NCBI RefSeq assembly: GCF_004027225.2
Contig: NC_044278.2
Coordinates: 62,880,243-62,944,242, forward strand
Source of the DNA: Strigops habroptila
Taxonomy: Eukaryota; Chordata; Aves; Psittaciformes; Psittacidae
Reading direction: 5' to 3'
Length of the DNA stretch: 64,000 nucleotides
Shown: positions 31,471 through 43,849 of the stretch, in pieces
Layout: the number at the start of each line of letters is the position of its first letter
Position numbering within the stretch: position 1 is the stretch's first letter
Notes under the pieces: generated by a model
The model's database searches: none
What the model saw: the letters and a program-made list of their open reading frames with translations, nothing else
Told to the model about the DNA's origin: nothing
Position numbers and translations under genes: made by a program

Positions 31471-34090
31471 AAACCTGGGCAGAATCATGATAGCTCCCTT
31501 ACTTTTGTAAAGGCTTCAACTGTAGCACCCTCATGGCTTTTTGCTACAACATCAGCAATTACAGTTCCCAAGATGTCACATTAACACATCTAGATGCCAC
31601 AAAAGGTTTCCTCTGCTTCCCTGTTGCTTTAACATCATGGCAGGAGGCTAAAAGAACCTGTGTGAAAAGACTATATTCAGAACAGATCTGAAGAGAAGAA
31701 AAACCAACCAAAGAAAAGATGTCAACCGTTTGAAGGGTTCCATCTTTAGAGCAGAAAAACCCCATTCAAAAAAATCCAAACCATCTTGCTGTGTAAACAG
31801 GCCTCCATGCACAGCACTCCTGAAGTCCAATCCCAGACAGGTAGGACAACTTAACAGGCACTGAGAAATTATAGAAATACTGGCTTTTTATTTTTAAAGA
31901 CTAGTGACTGCCTTCCGTGCCTCCATCCCTTCCCCACAATCTTTCAATTTTCTGGCCTCTTCTGATGACAAGAGGGGGAAAGACGTATTACACATACAAT
32001 TTGACATGAGGCAAGAGTGCACACACAAGTTGGTCAGATGTTACCATGCTTCCATCTTGGTTGTGCTCTGCCTCATGCTGAATTTTGCATGCTGCTTTAT
32101 CTATTGCTTTCAAGCTCAGCTTTTAAGCCTTCCAAGATGCAATGCGTTCTCTCTGTGTGTAAACTCAATAGGCACAATGAAGATCTGATCTTAATTGTAA
32201 CTTCTAGGAAAATGCTGCAGTAAAAATATCGTTATTAATCTAGTACCAATAGCATAGCAGATGAGTTCCTGGGGAGTGAGTGGGAACAGAGGCGTTAAAA
32301 CTTTAGCAAGAGCAACATGTGGTTTAACTAAGAAGAACAGCAAGCTGCTCTCCAACCTACGGTATTTATTAGACTGCATGAGAGGCTAAGACCCCTCACA
32401 TTTGCTTACAGAAGCCAGAAACAGGGAAGGGAAAGATTCCAACAACATTGCTGGAGTTTATTTTCCACAGCAGAATTTATCTTTCTGCCTCTCCCCACCA
32501 GAAGACTATAAGGCTTAACTTCACAGAACAAGGCATGATGGCTTTCTTTGCCAGTCACAAAAATACTTGCTTCTTTTTCCAAAATAAGTATTTGAACAAG
32601 TATTAGAACTAGAGCAAAACAAATGCTCATCCTTCCACATACAAATTGCCCATTTTAAATATTCACCATGTTATGATGCTGTAGTTCTTTTCAGAGCAGA
32701 TTCTTTTTAGCAGTCCCTTGATAAAGTCAGAAAATATGAACATGCACATTGCATCAATTAAGAACAATGTCAAAAAACAAAACCCAATAAAATGGCCACA
32801 AACACAATGATTCATTCAATCCCAAGTACTAGCAACAGTATTAGTTGTGATACAGAAAGCACTTTCATACTGAATTTAGTTTTAAAGTTTAATAACTTTA
32901 CCAGAAAATTATCTGAGACTAAGTTACTTATGCTTAGCTTTGGGAAAGCTCCTTTCCCAGTCTACACACTGTTTTCTTCAAGTCAAAAGAAAATTAACAT
33001 ACTTTTTTTTTTTTTTTTTTTTGAAAACTACATCCCACTTTTTCCAGGCTGAAGAGTATTATCAGGTGCTTTTCAGTTTTGATTAATGGCTTGCAATTCA
33101 GCTGTCAAGCCAGGCATGGATGTAAGCCTCAATGAAAAATCTGCTACATCTCAGGCCAGGAAACTTAGTCCAGAACTTCTTTTCACTAAAGCTCATATTC
33201 CTTTCATATGGACTTCAGCAACAGAAAGACAGCAGCCACAGCTAAAAGGTGAAATTAGCATAGTACATGCAATATGTATATGCACTCACTTCCTGGTCCA
33301 CCTTCACTGCTTTGATTCTGATCTATGCAGCTTACTAAGCTTCCTTTGTAGATCAACCAGTCAACCATTGATTCACTGTTACATCAACAGAGAATACACA
33401 TGCACCTTAGTCTGAGCCTACCACAGCTCCCCCCTGAATTTCTGGAGAGGACCAGCAATTTCCCATTTAAAAAACTACAGATGGCAGAAGACGGAACTAC
33501 CTTTCCTCTGACTTCATACTTTAGGCCTGCCTTCCCAGCACTTGTTTATTTCTTCTTCCACCGCGGAAGCAGCATACTAAAAAAACTGCTTGAAACCTCT
33601 TAGCCTAGCTTAAAGCACTGAGATGGAATCAAGTACAACTAGCTCATCTCCAATAGTGGTTTGCTTCACTAGATTCCATTAAGAACAGGCTAGAGACTTC
33701 ACAACCTCCTTAAGTAGTCTGTTTAACAATCTCGACAATTAGGTTTAAATCTCCTCTGCAGAAATCAAGTTTGCATTTTCTTGTTCTTATTGTATTAGAT
33801 ATGGACAAAAAGAAAACTAAACCAAGCAGATGTCCATCTTCTTCCATAACTTACTACGTTCTCCACTGGGAAGTCAGAATATGTGTGCTCTCTCTTCTGT
33901 TTTCTCTTGCAGTCTAGATACAGCCTCCTTATTTCCACAAGAGTTGTATTTTGTAATCCTATGACCAATCCCGACATTCTCCTCTGGAATTTCTGCAAGT
34001 GGTTTTATTGCATCTTTTCTTGTTGCCTTCAAAAGTAATCTTGTATTCTGGCCGAGACATGACTAGTACACAAATAAAATGATTACTCTA
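31471..34090. other. Intron-like unique sequence
   Basis: AT-rich, with a 20-T run at 33003-33022. No supported gene or recognisable repeat family. Confidence 0.55.
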
Positions 34091-34150
34091 ATCATAGAAT
34101 GGTTTGGGTTGGAAGAGACCTTAAAGATCATCCAGTTCCAACCCCTCTCT
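34091..34150 (-). mobile_element. CR1 LINE 3' end fragment
   Basis: ATCATAGAATGGTTTGGGTT, then GGAAGAGACC and GATCATCCAGTTCC: reverse complement of the CR1 3' end. It faces the plus-strand copy at 34425-34505, making an inverted pair. Confidence 0.92.
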
Positions 34151-34424
34151 GTTAAAAGCCAGAGCAGAATATGAATCATTCTGCACCAACATCATTAGCT
34201 CATCGTGTCTGAAAGAATGACCTTTTTTTCTTTTATGACAAAGGAGTCATATCCTGCCTTGTAATTGTATATTAAATGCAAAACTGTATTTTAGTGAATT
34301 TCACTTTTCTGGTTTTGGATCATTTTTCCAGCCTAGAAAGGTTTGAGTGAATATGTGTAGATATTTTTTAACTACTTAGAATACTTTTTAAAAATTTATT
34401 TAACAAAATGAAATGAAGATATGA

Positions 34425-34505
34425 GAGGTGTCCCTGCCCATGAGAGGGGGGTTGGAACTAGATGATCTTAAGGTCCTTTCCAACCCAAACCATTCTATGA
34501 TTCTA
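34425..34505 (+). mobile_element. CR1 LINE 3' end fragment
   Basis: GGTGTCCCTGCCCATG, GGGGGTTGGAACTAG, GATGATCTTAAGG and AACCATTCTATGATTCTA, in plus orientation and complementary to the copy about 275 bp to its left. Confidence 0.92.
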
Positions 34506-35113
34506 AAAGGCCAATTGTAATGAGATGCAACTGCTAATCAAATGATAGAATTATAGTCCATTTGTACTAGTACCAAGGCAAAGGCCACATAGTTCATATA
34601 CGAATGCAATAACCTCCTGCATACATAAATGCAAGATCAAATGGTACAGAAGAAAAATGTATTCTTAATCCCTGTAACCAGCAGTCCTTACAGTTTTCTG
34701 CTCATGGACCACAACAATAAACCAGTGTGATAAGGTGCAGATGTATTTTGTCTTTGCTTCTCAGCAGTTTCTCTTGAGTGTGATTTTTAAACTGTAGTAA
34801 CATAGGTCAGGTTTCTCTGGGATGAATTTTTTGATAACCAATTAATTTCTGGAATTATTTTAATTTATTGTAGCAAGCACCAAGCCTCCTGAGTAAAGGT
34901 CTTCATTCTTCACTGGCTGCTGCTAAACGTTTTTGTGCTGACATCACCCTCCTCCAACTAGCTCTCAGCTACTCCTCTATTTGGGCTCCCTGCCCTACTC
35001 TCATTGCTAGTGATGAGACACCATTGCTAATATTCTTCAAGCCATCAGTCCTCTTCTTCACACAGTTTGGCAGCCAGCTGGACAATTGTCAAAATATACT
35101 ATATTTCTCTCAC
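34506..35113. other. Intron sequence
   Basis: No repeat family or gene signal seen. By the exon model it is intronic on the minus strand. Confidence 0.5.
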
Positions 35114-35312
35114 CTGCTGTGCTTTCTGGCACCTCCTGCCTATCTCGCACAAGCTGCATGATATCTGACACCACAACCTGATGGCTTGTATCTTCCTCTT
35201 TCTCTTCATTAGAGTGGCTGGCTGTTGAAAAACAGTTGCAGCTTCCAGTTTCTTTGCATGGGATCAGCCTCCAATACCAGTAGTCAGACATGAAAACGCT
35301 GTGAGTTGATCT
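35114..35312 (-). CDS. Internal coding exon of an unrecognised protein (199 nt)
   Basis: The minus strand has an excellent acceptor (TTTTTAAATTTCAG) and donor (GCACAGCAG then GTGAGAGA). The 66 codons between are open in phase 0 only; the other two frames stop early. The sequence begins R-S-T-H-S-V-F-M-S-D-Y-W-Y-W and has several cysteines, then an acidic, probably disordered stretch (N-E-E-K-E-E-D) and a helix-like end (S-D-I-M-Q-L-V-R-D-R-Q). It ends with one base of a split codon. The preceding exon at 35885-35984 ends in phase 0, so they join in frame. This is the best single exon in the window. I do not recognise the family and no transmembrane span is evident. Confidence 0.6.
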
Positions 35313-35884
35313 CTGAAATTTAAAAACAAACAGAAAATCATTGCTCAGCAGAACAAGTCAATATTTTTCCTAAAAGTACCTGCTAAAACCCAGTTAACTA
35401 GGTGAAAGAACACTCCAGAATATGGACTGTCAAAAAGTGAAATAATGTAAGAATAATTTATTTTTTTTTTTAAAGAATAAGATACTATTATTCCCATGAT
35501 ATGGGATGCTGAAATCAAAGTCTGAAACATTTGTAAACAGATTAACTGAAGAAAACCTTGACACTGGAAATGTGGCAGGAGGAAGAGACACTTTTGTTTC
35601 TGACACAGCACTCAGGTCCTTCAGGGCTGCCTTCCTCCTGAGCAGAAGATTAGCCTAGATGCAGCTAATTCCCAGGCTTACTTGTGCTTACACGTAAGAG
35701 AGCAAGCATGTTCTTAGACACCTGCAGGTTTCTCAATTTCCATATACAAATGCTAGAACTACAGTGTTTTTACTCTTTTACCTAAACAAAAATCACATCC
35801 TTCTTGAAATTACAGTTAAATCACTATAAGCTGTAAAAGATTTCTTCCACATGAGGAAACAGCTTGAGCCTTCCAAATACTTAC
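35313..35884 (-). other. Intron between candidate exons
   Basis: 572 bp with GT and AG ends on the minus strand and a strong pyrimidine tract before the acceptor. Includes an A/T-rich tract near 35460-35475. Confidence 0.5.
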
Positions 35885-35984
35885 AGTTGGTAAAAGGTAT
35901 TTGTGAATTCTGCGAAGAGCTAGCAAGGTGTCATTTCTTAAGGAAATTATACCACATCCAGAGATGTGGTTTGTTCCCACTCTC
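35885..35984 (-). CDS. Internal coding exon of the same gene (100 nt)
   Basis: The acceptor is strong (a T run, then TGCCCATATGCCCTCAG) and the donor near-perfect (CCAACT then GTAAGTATT). Only one frame is open: one base completing a split codon, then 33 codons starting R-V-G-T-N-H-I-S-G-C-G and ending I-H-K-Y-L-L-P-T. The leading single base matches the two bases left over by the exon at 38540-38586 and gives a Trp codon. The phase-0 end matches the next exon. The middle (D-T-L-L-A-L-R-R-I-H-K-Y-L-L) is helix-like. No family is recognised. Confidence 0.58.
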
Positions 35985-38539
35985 CTGAGGGCATATGGGC
36001 AATAAAAAAATGGCCCAAACCTCCAAGCACAAGGGACCTGAGCAAGCTTTTTCAAGTCTGTCTGCAAAACACCAATCCCAAGCAAGGGAAATGTGCATCT
36101 CTGCAGGTAAATTTAACAGGTTTTTTGGACAAGAGATGCATGATCTCCTTTTGTCCCACAAGCATCTAAATCTGAGTCTTTCTAGCAGATCTCTGTTTCT
36201 AGCTGCTGATTAGCTTGAGTAAACGCATCACTTCAGACCATGGATATTAATGATAATTCTCTACATTACATTTAAAAGTGGCGGTTTTACAGACCTGAAG
36301 AAAGTAAACTCCATTTTAAAAGCCTTATTTATATAAAAAGGTTATCAACTTCAAAGGAAACAGACAAAAAAAGAGACACAATCCCATCCTCCCCCATTAT
36401 TTAGCACCAGATCTCCCTGGAATCACCCACGAAGGATGAAGTACTCTGTCACTTTTATTACATTGCTTCAAAGAAGAAAGGATGGATTTCCAGATAAAAC
36501 ACTCTTTTTCGAATACTACTGCAAAGTGCATTTTGTTCCCAGTTTAAAGACAGTAATTTTGTTTTGTTTTAACCAACATACTGCCAGTGTTCTCAGTTCT
36601 CTCTTTGCCTGTTGCCAGAATTTTAGGCTTTGCAACATTTGTCAGAGGACAGGTAATGCAGTTGAAAGCAAATCGCTCAGCTCTTCCTACAGCTTCTGAA
36701 CCCAACAAGTGCAATGCTCATAACCTCCTCGTCATACAGGTACCAGCAATTACAGCTGCACTTGCTGCTTGTGAATAATGTGTGTGGTACATGGTATGTA
36801 CTTTTAAATTGCATCTGCCTCTGCAACTGTCTGACATGCCACATGCAATGATGGGCACAAGCATACACATGCAACACATGCACTGGCATTTAATGAAATA
36901 AGCATTTCATAGCACTTCAATGTTGGTTTAGTTCTGTGGAAGCATGGCGGGGAGGTGTCTTTCAATTACCCTTACACTTGAGACATTAAATAGATTTTAC
37001 TTCTGCAAGCCACCTGGCAAAGTTTAAAGCTTTTCTGTCCAGAACCTCTCCTTTTTACCCCCAGAATTGAGGCAGAGATGGGGAAGTCTCCTCTGAAGGA
37101 GACAAAAATCCCAGAAACTTCCACTAGTTCTTCCCCTGCTCTTTTCAGCGCAAGGTGAACTGAAAAGCAGCTGGATCTATTCTTCAGTAGTCAGCAAACT
37201 ACTCTAGGAATAATCTTTTGATTTATTGCTTTTCCTTAAGGAGTGGAAACTCCTGAAGATAACCAGAAATAATTATATCCAAGCATGCAGTTTGTGAGAC
37301 ACATTTGTGACCTTAATCCTACTTTAATTAATTAGTTTTCTGACCCACTCATCATCTTGATTTTTAAGAGCAGTAATGTGAACTTAGTTTTTAACCAACA
37401 GCTCAAGGACTCAGAGGACAAAGAAGTTGGGGAAAAAAATATGGGAGGGTCAAGATATAATCACCACCCATATTTTTCATACTTTCATGAAGAACATCAA
37501 CTTGCAGAGACATTCACAAAATTGACTTGACCAAGACTGCCTATAAATAGGAAAACATAAATAAGGGAGGGAAATCCACCTGCACCACCCCAAAACCCCA
37601 ACTTTTGGCTTAAGAGCTGTTCCAAAAGTGTTCCAAATAATAGTCACAGCATCCCTGACAGATGTATGTGCACTTGGATCACTGCAACGATAGACAAAAG
37701 TAGCTTTAATTTTTATCTCAAAACATCCAGAGATAAATTAATGCCTTCAACCAGCATAAAGACTAGGCTGATGTACCAAGAAAAAAAAAAAACAAGAATG
37801 AAACCTCCATTTGACATTAACAGGTCTAAACTGAATCTCACTTTTGCATGCAAAACCCAATACTGGTTTTGGATTTGGGTTTTTCTGATTTGTTTTAAAA
37901 CAGATTGTTGACATTAAAGTTGGTGAAATACCCAAGGAAAAGCAAGGTCAGAATTTGGAGCCATTTGTCAGGGCTTGAAGGTACTGGTAAACTTCACTGG
38001 TCCTGAGCAGCCTCATCCAGGACCTCTACCATGGGCCAAGAGCTGCACATAAGCCCAGCCCAAGGCCTTCAGTCCCTACTTAAGCTATGCCACTGACAAG
38101 CCTGTCTACAGCCCTGTCTCCTGAGCAGGCCTACAGGAGACTGTAGGTGCTTTGAGCTACATCGCAGCTTTGCTCTGAGTCCTGGCTATGGATCCTTTCA
38201 CCTCTGACTGGACTCCCTGAAGGGATGAGGTTCCTTGCTCACTGGGTCAGGGACAGCATGTAGAGCCTGGTTCTGGTGGTCGGGCCCTGAGAGCAGTGTC
38301 CTGGTTGGTGAGTCTTTGCTGGGGCTGCCCTCAGTTCCTACCTCAGCCCCCCTTTTGCAGCAGTCCTGTTCTTGCTGCTCTCTGACATTAATTGTTAAGC
38401 TACAATGTACTCAAACTCAGATAAAGACCTGCTTCTGAGCTCAGTGAAGTTTATAAAAATATAATTCTAATGGGGATACAGCACACAGAAACATGTGGGA
38501 CTTGGCAGAGTGCATCTGACCAGCGTGACAGTTCCTTAC
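35985..38539 (-). other. Intron, with a GC-richer block
   Basis: About 2.55 kb between candidate exons. Mostly AT-rich, but about 37965-38440 is distinctly GC-rich, with no CpG clustering and no repeat family I can name. It may be an old LTR or other dispersed repeat. Confidence 0.4.
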
Positions 38540-38586
38540 CACTTCACGAAAGCAGGCACAGATACATTACAGCTTCGGCATATGCT
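38540..38586 (-). CDS. Internal coding exon of the same gene (47 nt)
   Basis: The acceptor is excellent (TTTCTTTCCTTCCCAACCTTAG) and the donor good (GAAGTG then GTAAGG). One frame only is open: S-I-C-R-S-C-N-V-S-V-P-A-F-V-K, then two bases of a split codon completed by the exon at 35984. The C-R-S-C pair could belong to a zinc-binding site, but no partner cysteines are placed with certainty. The phase-0 start matches the exon at 38727-38795. Confidence 0.55.
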
Positions 38587-38726
38587 CTAAGGTTGGGAAG
38601 GAAAGAAAGCCTCCAAGAACACAAGAGGTACACCAGGTCGCTGTGAACTCATAGTCCCAGTGTAAAAGCTCTGTACTCCCCCTGTGATGTCAGTCACTTC
38701 CAGAGGGAACACCGTGTAGGGCTCAC

Positions 38727-38795
38727 CATGTCCCCATTTACTGCAAATAGTTGCCAGCTACTCCGATACCAATAAAGGTATGCTGCATGCTTTGT
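38727..38795 (-). CDS. Internal coding exon of the same gene (69 nt)
   Basis: TGCTGCCAGACCTTACAG is the acceptor and GACATG then GTGAGCCC the donor. Twenty-three codons are open in phase 0 (starting T-K-H-A-A-Y-L-Y-W-Y-R and ending A-V-N-G-D-M), while both other frames contain stops. It is separated by a 140-bp intron from the next exon, to which it joins in phase. The aromatic-rich sequence is not one I can place. A slightly later acceptor would shorten it by two codons without changing phase. Confidence 0.5.
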
Positions 38796-39519
38796 CTGTA
38801 AGGTCTGGCAGCATGCTAACTGGATGAGATGTTAACTTTGAAACTAATCACCTGTGGGGCCAATAATACACTAATGTGCAATATTAACAAGTAATAGGTA
38901 CTATTATTACATAGCACTCCACACTACTTGTTAACTAAGGTGCAAATGCTTTCTGAACCATTGCTTACGAAATTCAAACAAAAAAGCAGGTTTTGAAAGC
39001 AAAAGTTCTTCGGTTTCCATCACTTTGCACACACACTTCACTGAATTTACTTTAGTTTCCCATCCAAAAATCCCCCTTTAATTCAAGAGTAGCACTGCAA
39101 AAGGAGTAGATAATAATTATCTTCAAATGTAAACTGGACGCCTTACATAATATTCTCAGAAACTTAAATCCATATTCTCCAACCACTTCACTGTGGCAAT
39201 TAAACCTGACTCCGAGGGTTCCTGTTGCCATGGGCTGATTCATTATTACTGGATTTTTTTTGCTGCCACACAGTGCAAGTTCTTCAGCCATTTTCCTGGT
39301 TATTTAGGCAGGGGATTATTTCTAGTCAGGTGTAACACAGACATTTAAATGTATCTCATTTATAAGACCATTTGTCTGAAGTTTTCATACTGTCCTGTGA
39401 ATTACCTCCCTAAGCATTCCATCACTGCAGTGTTTTACCATGCTTTCATTACTGCTCCATTTAAGTCACTGGGAAAACTGTATTTGTGTGGGGAAAGCTG
39501 GTCCTAATTTAGCACTTAC

Positions 39520-39558
39520 TAAGATTTCACACCCTCGTTTTCCATATATATGGTGACA
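39520..39558 (-). CDS. Possible upstream exon (39 nt)
   Basis: A strong donor (ATCTTA then GTAAGTGC) is preceded by 13 codons open in phase 0 (C-H-H-I-Y-G-K-R-G-C-E-I-L). The acceptor (GGAATAAAG) has its pyrimidine run rather far upstream. Phase fits the exon at 38727-38795, but a second frame is also open. Confidence 0.22.
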
Positions 39559-39559
39559 C

Positions 39560-42500
39560 TTTATTCCAATGCTCTTAAAGAAAAACTGCTTAATCCAGCA
39601 TGAACAGGCAGGCTTAAACTTAGGAATTCACCAAGCTCAGTACACTCATATCAATAGAGATAGGGAAGGCCATCTGATGAAGTAAGAGCTCATCCCTGTA
39701 CCTCTCAAGTCTCTGCAGGAGAATTGGACTGGACACCAATGTCTGTACGGTACTAACTAATGTTGCTCTATGTTAAAATGGATTAAAATACACTGAATGG
39801 TATTTAAACCCATTAATATTGTTCTGAATCTGGGCAACAACACTCTTTCCAATTTTTATGCTTTGCAAAACTGGCCAGCCATTGTTCCCATTGCATAATA
39901 CACAGGCAAGGTACAAAATACGCAAGACACGCACATACATTATAGCCCAGGTTCCTCCCACCTAAATTCAGACATTAAAACCAACAGATCCAAGTTAAGA
40001 ACCTACATGACCCATGAGCCTTCAGCATTCACTGGTGTAAGAGATACATATCTCCTGAGGATCATCAGCCCCTCACATTGGCTTTGAGAGAGTCCAAGAC
40101 AACCTGGGTGAACCCGAGTTTGTATGATGAAAAGTCCCACTTCTGTATACATTACTGAGAGAGTGCCACAAAGAATGAGTCATGTAATAAAAACAATAAA
40201 GCATTTTGGGATTTCAGTAAAGCCTATTAAACTACTCAAGTTCTGCTTATGGAGATATTGTATTTCTATTCTTGCCCCTCCCCCAGTCCTTTCACATTTC
40301 GTTCAGAAAGACGAAAAGGAAAAAACAGCAGCAACAAAGCCCCAGACACTCTCATCTCTCTCTGGGGCACACAGAATACCCTTACAGGTTTTAAACCAAA
40401 ATCAATTTAAAGACTAAATTTTTTCTCATTTGGAGCTTTACTGTGATCAACATTTAACTTGAATACTATGTAGTCCTTCCAGACAAATGTTCTCAATTTT
40501 TATTTAAAAGCCTTTCACAAGGCATTAGAAATCAGACTTATGTAGGAAATACTAATTTCAAAGAAATTGCAACAAGACTATTAAGGAAAAGCTAAGCTGG
40601 GGCCTTTTCAAAGGAAGAGCAAAATATCAAATGTGTTTCATATGAGAAATGCTCTTATTTATTCAACTTTTCATCTTATAGGCAGCCACTTCTCTTCTGA
40701 GGAACTCTTACAAGTTTAGATGAAGTCCCTCAGCTGTCTTCCTTCCTCCTTTTGGGGCACCCACACAAGAAAAGTTCATCTTTTGTCAGTTAACTCAGAA
40801 TCGTGCATATATTCAGACATCTAAAAAAAGAATAAAAAGGCAAACATACACACACCACAAGGGTAGACGAGTTCTCCCAAGACTTGAGCAACCTTCCCTA
40901 CTGCCTGCCTACGCCACTATGCATGTAGGCTCAGAACAGCTTCAAGTACTCAGACAAATTCTCTCTCTCTTTTCAGAGCTACAAGCCTAGGGCATCCCAA
41001 GCTGCCCGCAGACCATCAGATCAGAGCACAAGGGCAAGGGAACAGCTTTTTGCAGGTACGAAATGAGGTATGGACAAAGCCAGAAGATCCTCCTCTTCCC
41101 CCACTAGCCGCAAGCATCCTAACCTCAGCTGCATCTCAAGTCCTTCAGAAACCTAGACCTTATACATGCCTTATGTCTAATTTGGATCCACCACAGGAAA
41201 AAGCAGAGGCCCTCAACCTTAATATGGTACTGGAATTGTGGCTTGCTGCCCATTTTGCACAGATGTCATGTCTAATGTTAGGTGAAAGATCTTCCTTATT
41301 TTCAGCAAAAGAAAATCAGAGTCTGGGGAGTGTCAGTGTAAATGTGAGAAAAGCACTATATTACAGAATTCTAGTTGCCTAGAGATCATTATTAGCAAAA
41401 GCATAATTTCCTTAGTCTTCGGAACTCCCACCAAACCACCTACATTCCTGAAAACTGAGCTTTTAGAATTAGGTATCTACGTTTCTTTTCCTCTTGCCTC
41501 CACATACTGCCCCCATACACTAAAGTTTTCCCACCCATTTCTCCTATCATCCATGAGAAATCAATCAATCATACTAGTCTGAACATGGTGTCCTCTAAAA
41601 CGGCATGGAGGAGAGTTTACTTTGCTCTCAAACTGTTCACAGTGTGTATCTGTTTCCACTCAGATCACGTTTCAGAGATTTTTCTGAAGACCCTGGAGAA
41701 TGACAAGCTATGTTTCATTTTAAAATTAAGCCTGAAACACAATAGATGCTGATAGTGCCATGCAGCATTCTGTGGAGAATGAGGTGGTTACATGCTTGAC
41801 CCCTTATTTCAAGGGGTGATAAATCTCCCCATATTCAAGTTGTTCTCATGATAAACCTCAACTCCCACCTCACCAATGCATTACTATTGCACATGCAAAG
41901 CCATGACAAAAACAAGACACTGCCACCAGCAGGAGGACACTATGCAAATACCATTTGTGTAACTCAGAAGTACCCATAGCCAAGCATGCAAATCCAAACT
42001 CCTAGACTAATTCAGCTGAAAGAAGCAAAATATATGCTACTTTCTGAAGGCCAGTGAATACATGGCATGTTCTGTTTATTTTTTATTTATTTGTCACAGA
42101 ATTAGAATATTAGCAGTTTCTCTTGAAATCTGAACTTGGAACGTCAAAGACCTTTCTCTGGAGAAAGCTCCCAGGACAGCATCTTTGTTCAGTGACCGTA
42201 TAACAGGAGTACGTGCTTTCCTCAGCTTAGCGGACACAGGTCTCCAAGAGATCACTTGGGTCATTTCATGCCACCAACTTGCTGACAAACACATAATAGG
42301 TGTCCAGTTTCAAAGGGCTCACACAACATCTACTCCACAAGTCCCTTCTCCTTCTCCCCCCTCCCATCTCCTTGTCATAGATCAAAAGCATTTTGCAATA
42401 ACGCATTAAAAAAACCCCTCAAGACTCGTAGCTTCCGCATTCAGCCTTTTACCATAACACACCTGGGGGATGAAAAAAAAGACATGGCTGAGGTTTCCTA

Positions 42501-43849
42501 AGGCTCTAGAAACCTTCCCTACTGCCTGTCTGCAGAGATGGAGAGCGCTGCCAGTGTCCTGTGTCTGCAGAATTTGTTCAACAGAAGTGTAAGGTGAAGG
42601 GGATCCTATAAGAAAGAAGAGGTAAGTTCTCTTCTGATCTATTTGGGATTTAATTTTTTGTTAAATAACCATGCTGAATACTTCCTAATGAAGTTGTTAT
42701 ACATTTACCCAGCAGGGTAATTCTGTTGGAAATAGCAATTGACAACTTTCATCTTGAAAGGAGCACTGTATTAAAAGTTTCAAGTAGATGTACATTTGAA
42801 GATGATTAAACCTAGTATCTATTTTGAAGCTCCTGCAAAGCCTCAACAGTGCACACAGGTGGCTGCCTTCAAGACTGGTTTTACAGACATCTTTTGTCAT
42901 TAAAAAACAGCCCTTCCATGTGGCTCCTGCAATTACTTTTGTATAGCCCAGTCCTGAATCAGTGAAGCGTATCACTTCTGGAAGCCATCTGAAACACAGT
43001 GATTTCAAAGTTCAACAGAAAAAAAAATAATCATGTGATGTGGCCCAGACCTCCCTACAGAAGGGGCAAGGACAGAAAGGAGGGTTGTGTGGCTGCAGCC
43101 AGGCCCAAACCCCAAGAAACAGCATACAACATAACAGGTATGAAAACAATGCTCAGTTCTCTACCCTACGACTGTGGCTTTATGAGGCATGTGCTCTAGC
43201 ACTTTCTTGAAGTAGGGTCCAAATCATACTTTTCCTCTCCCCTCCCACTTAAACAACGAGATGTGGAACTTTGTTTAGAATTCTGTTCTTCATTTTTCAA
43301 TACACTAACCAAACTTGCACTGGGTATCCTGCTACTGAACATTGACTCTTCCACTCCCCAGGCCAGAAAGGCTGCATGTGTACTAATAAACTCTGAAAAG
43401 CATTTGAAGTTTGTCATAAAAAGGCAACCTACAGGAGATCTTTTAGAAAATAAGCTTGTTTTCTTTTTATTTGCTTTCCGAGCCTTTACTATTCACATCC
43501 TCAGTCATTCTAAATTCACTACATTAGACTGGCTTTGAAAATTAAATAAAGAGTTTGCAAGACCAAATCTACTGCCGAGACTATCAAGATAAAGTTTTAC
43601 GTTCTTTTCCAAGGTTTTCAGCTAAAAATATCTTTAAAACAGTATTTATCTCTGGCTTTTAGATTGCAAACACTCATTTCTCCTTCCTTTTCTAGATACA
43701 AAAGGAAACAGAAGTAAAAAAAAAAAAAAACCAACCAAAAACAAACCAACAAATCTACAGACAACACAGCTGTCCAGCCAGCCCCAGTGAAATGCAAAAA
43801 GTAAATAAACACCACAACCGGCAGAAACATCCCATTTTACAGTCCGCGT
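39560..43849. other. Intron-like sequence left of the CpG island
   Basis: No exon is firmly supported, although the first coding exons of the minus-strand gene should lie here or in the island. An A/C-rich simple tract occurs at 43716-43755. Plus-strand splice-like pairs at about 42535-42622 and 43061-43137 are noted under rejected items. Confidence 0.45.

Noticed and set aside
42535..43137. Two plus-strand segments with good acceptor and donor pairs (42535-42622 and about 43061-43137)
   Set aside because: They lie left of the CpG island on the strand opposite the best-supported gene. The first has stops in all frames and the second is open in two. No promoter is seen for them, so chance is likely.
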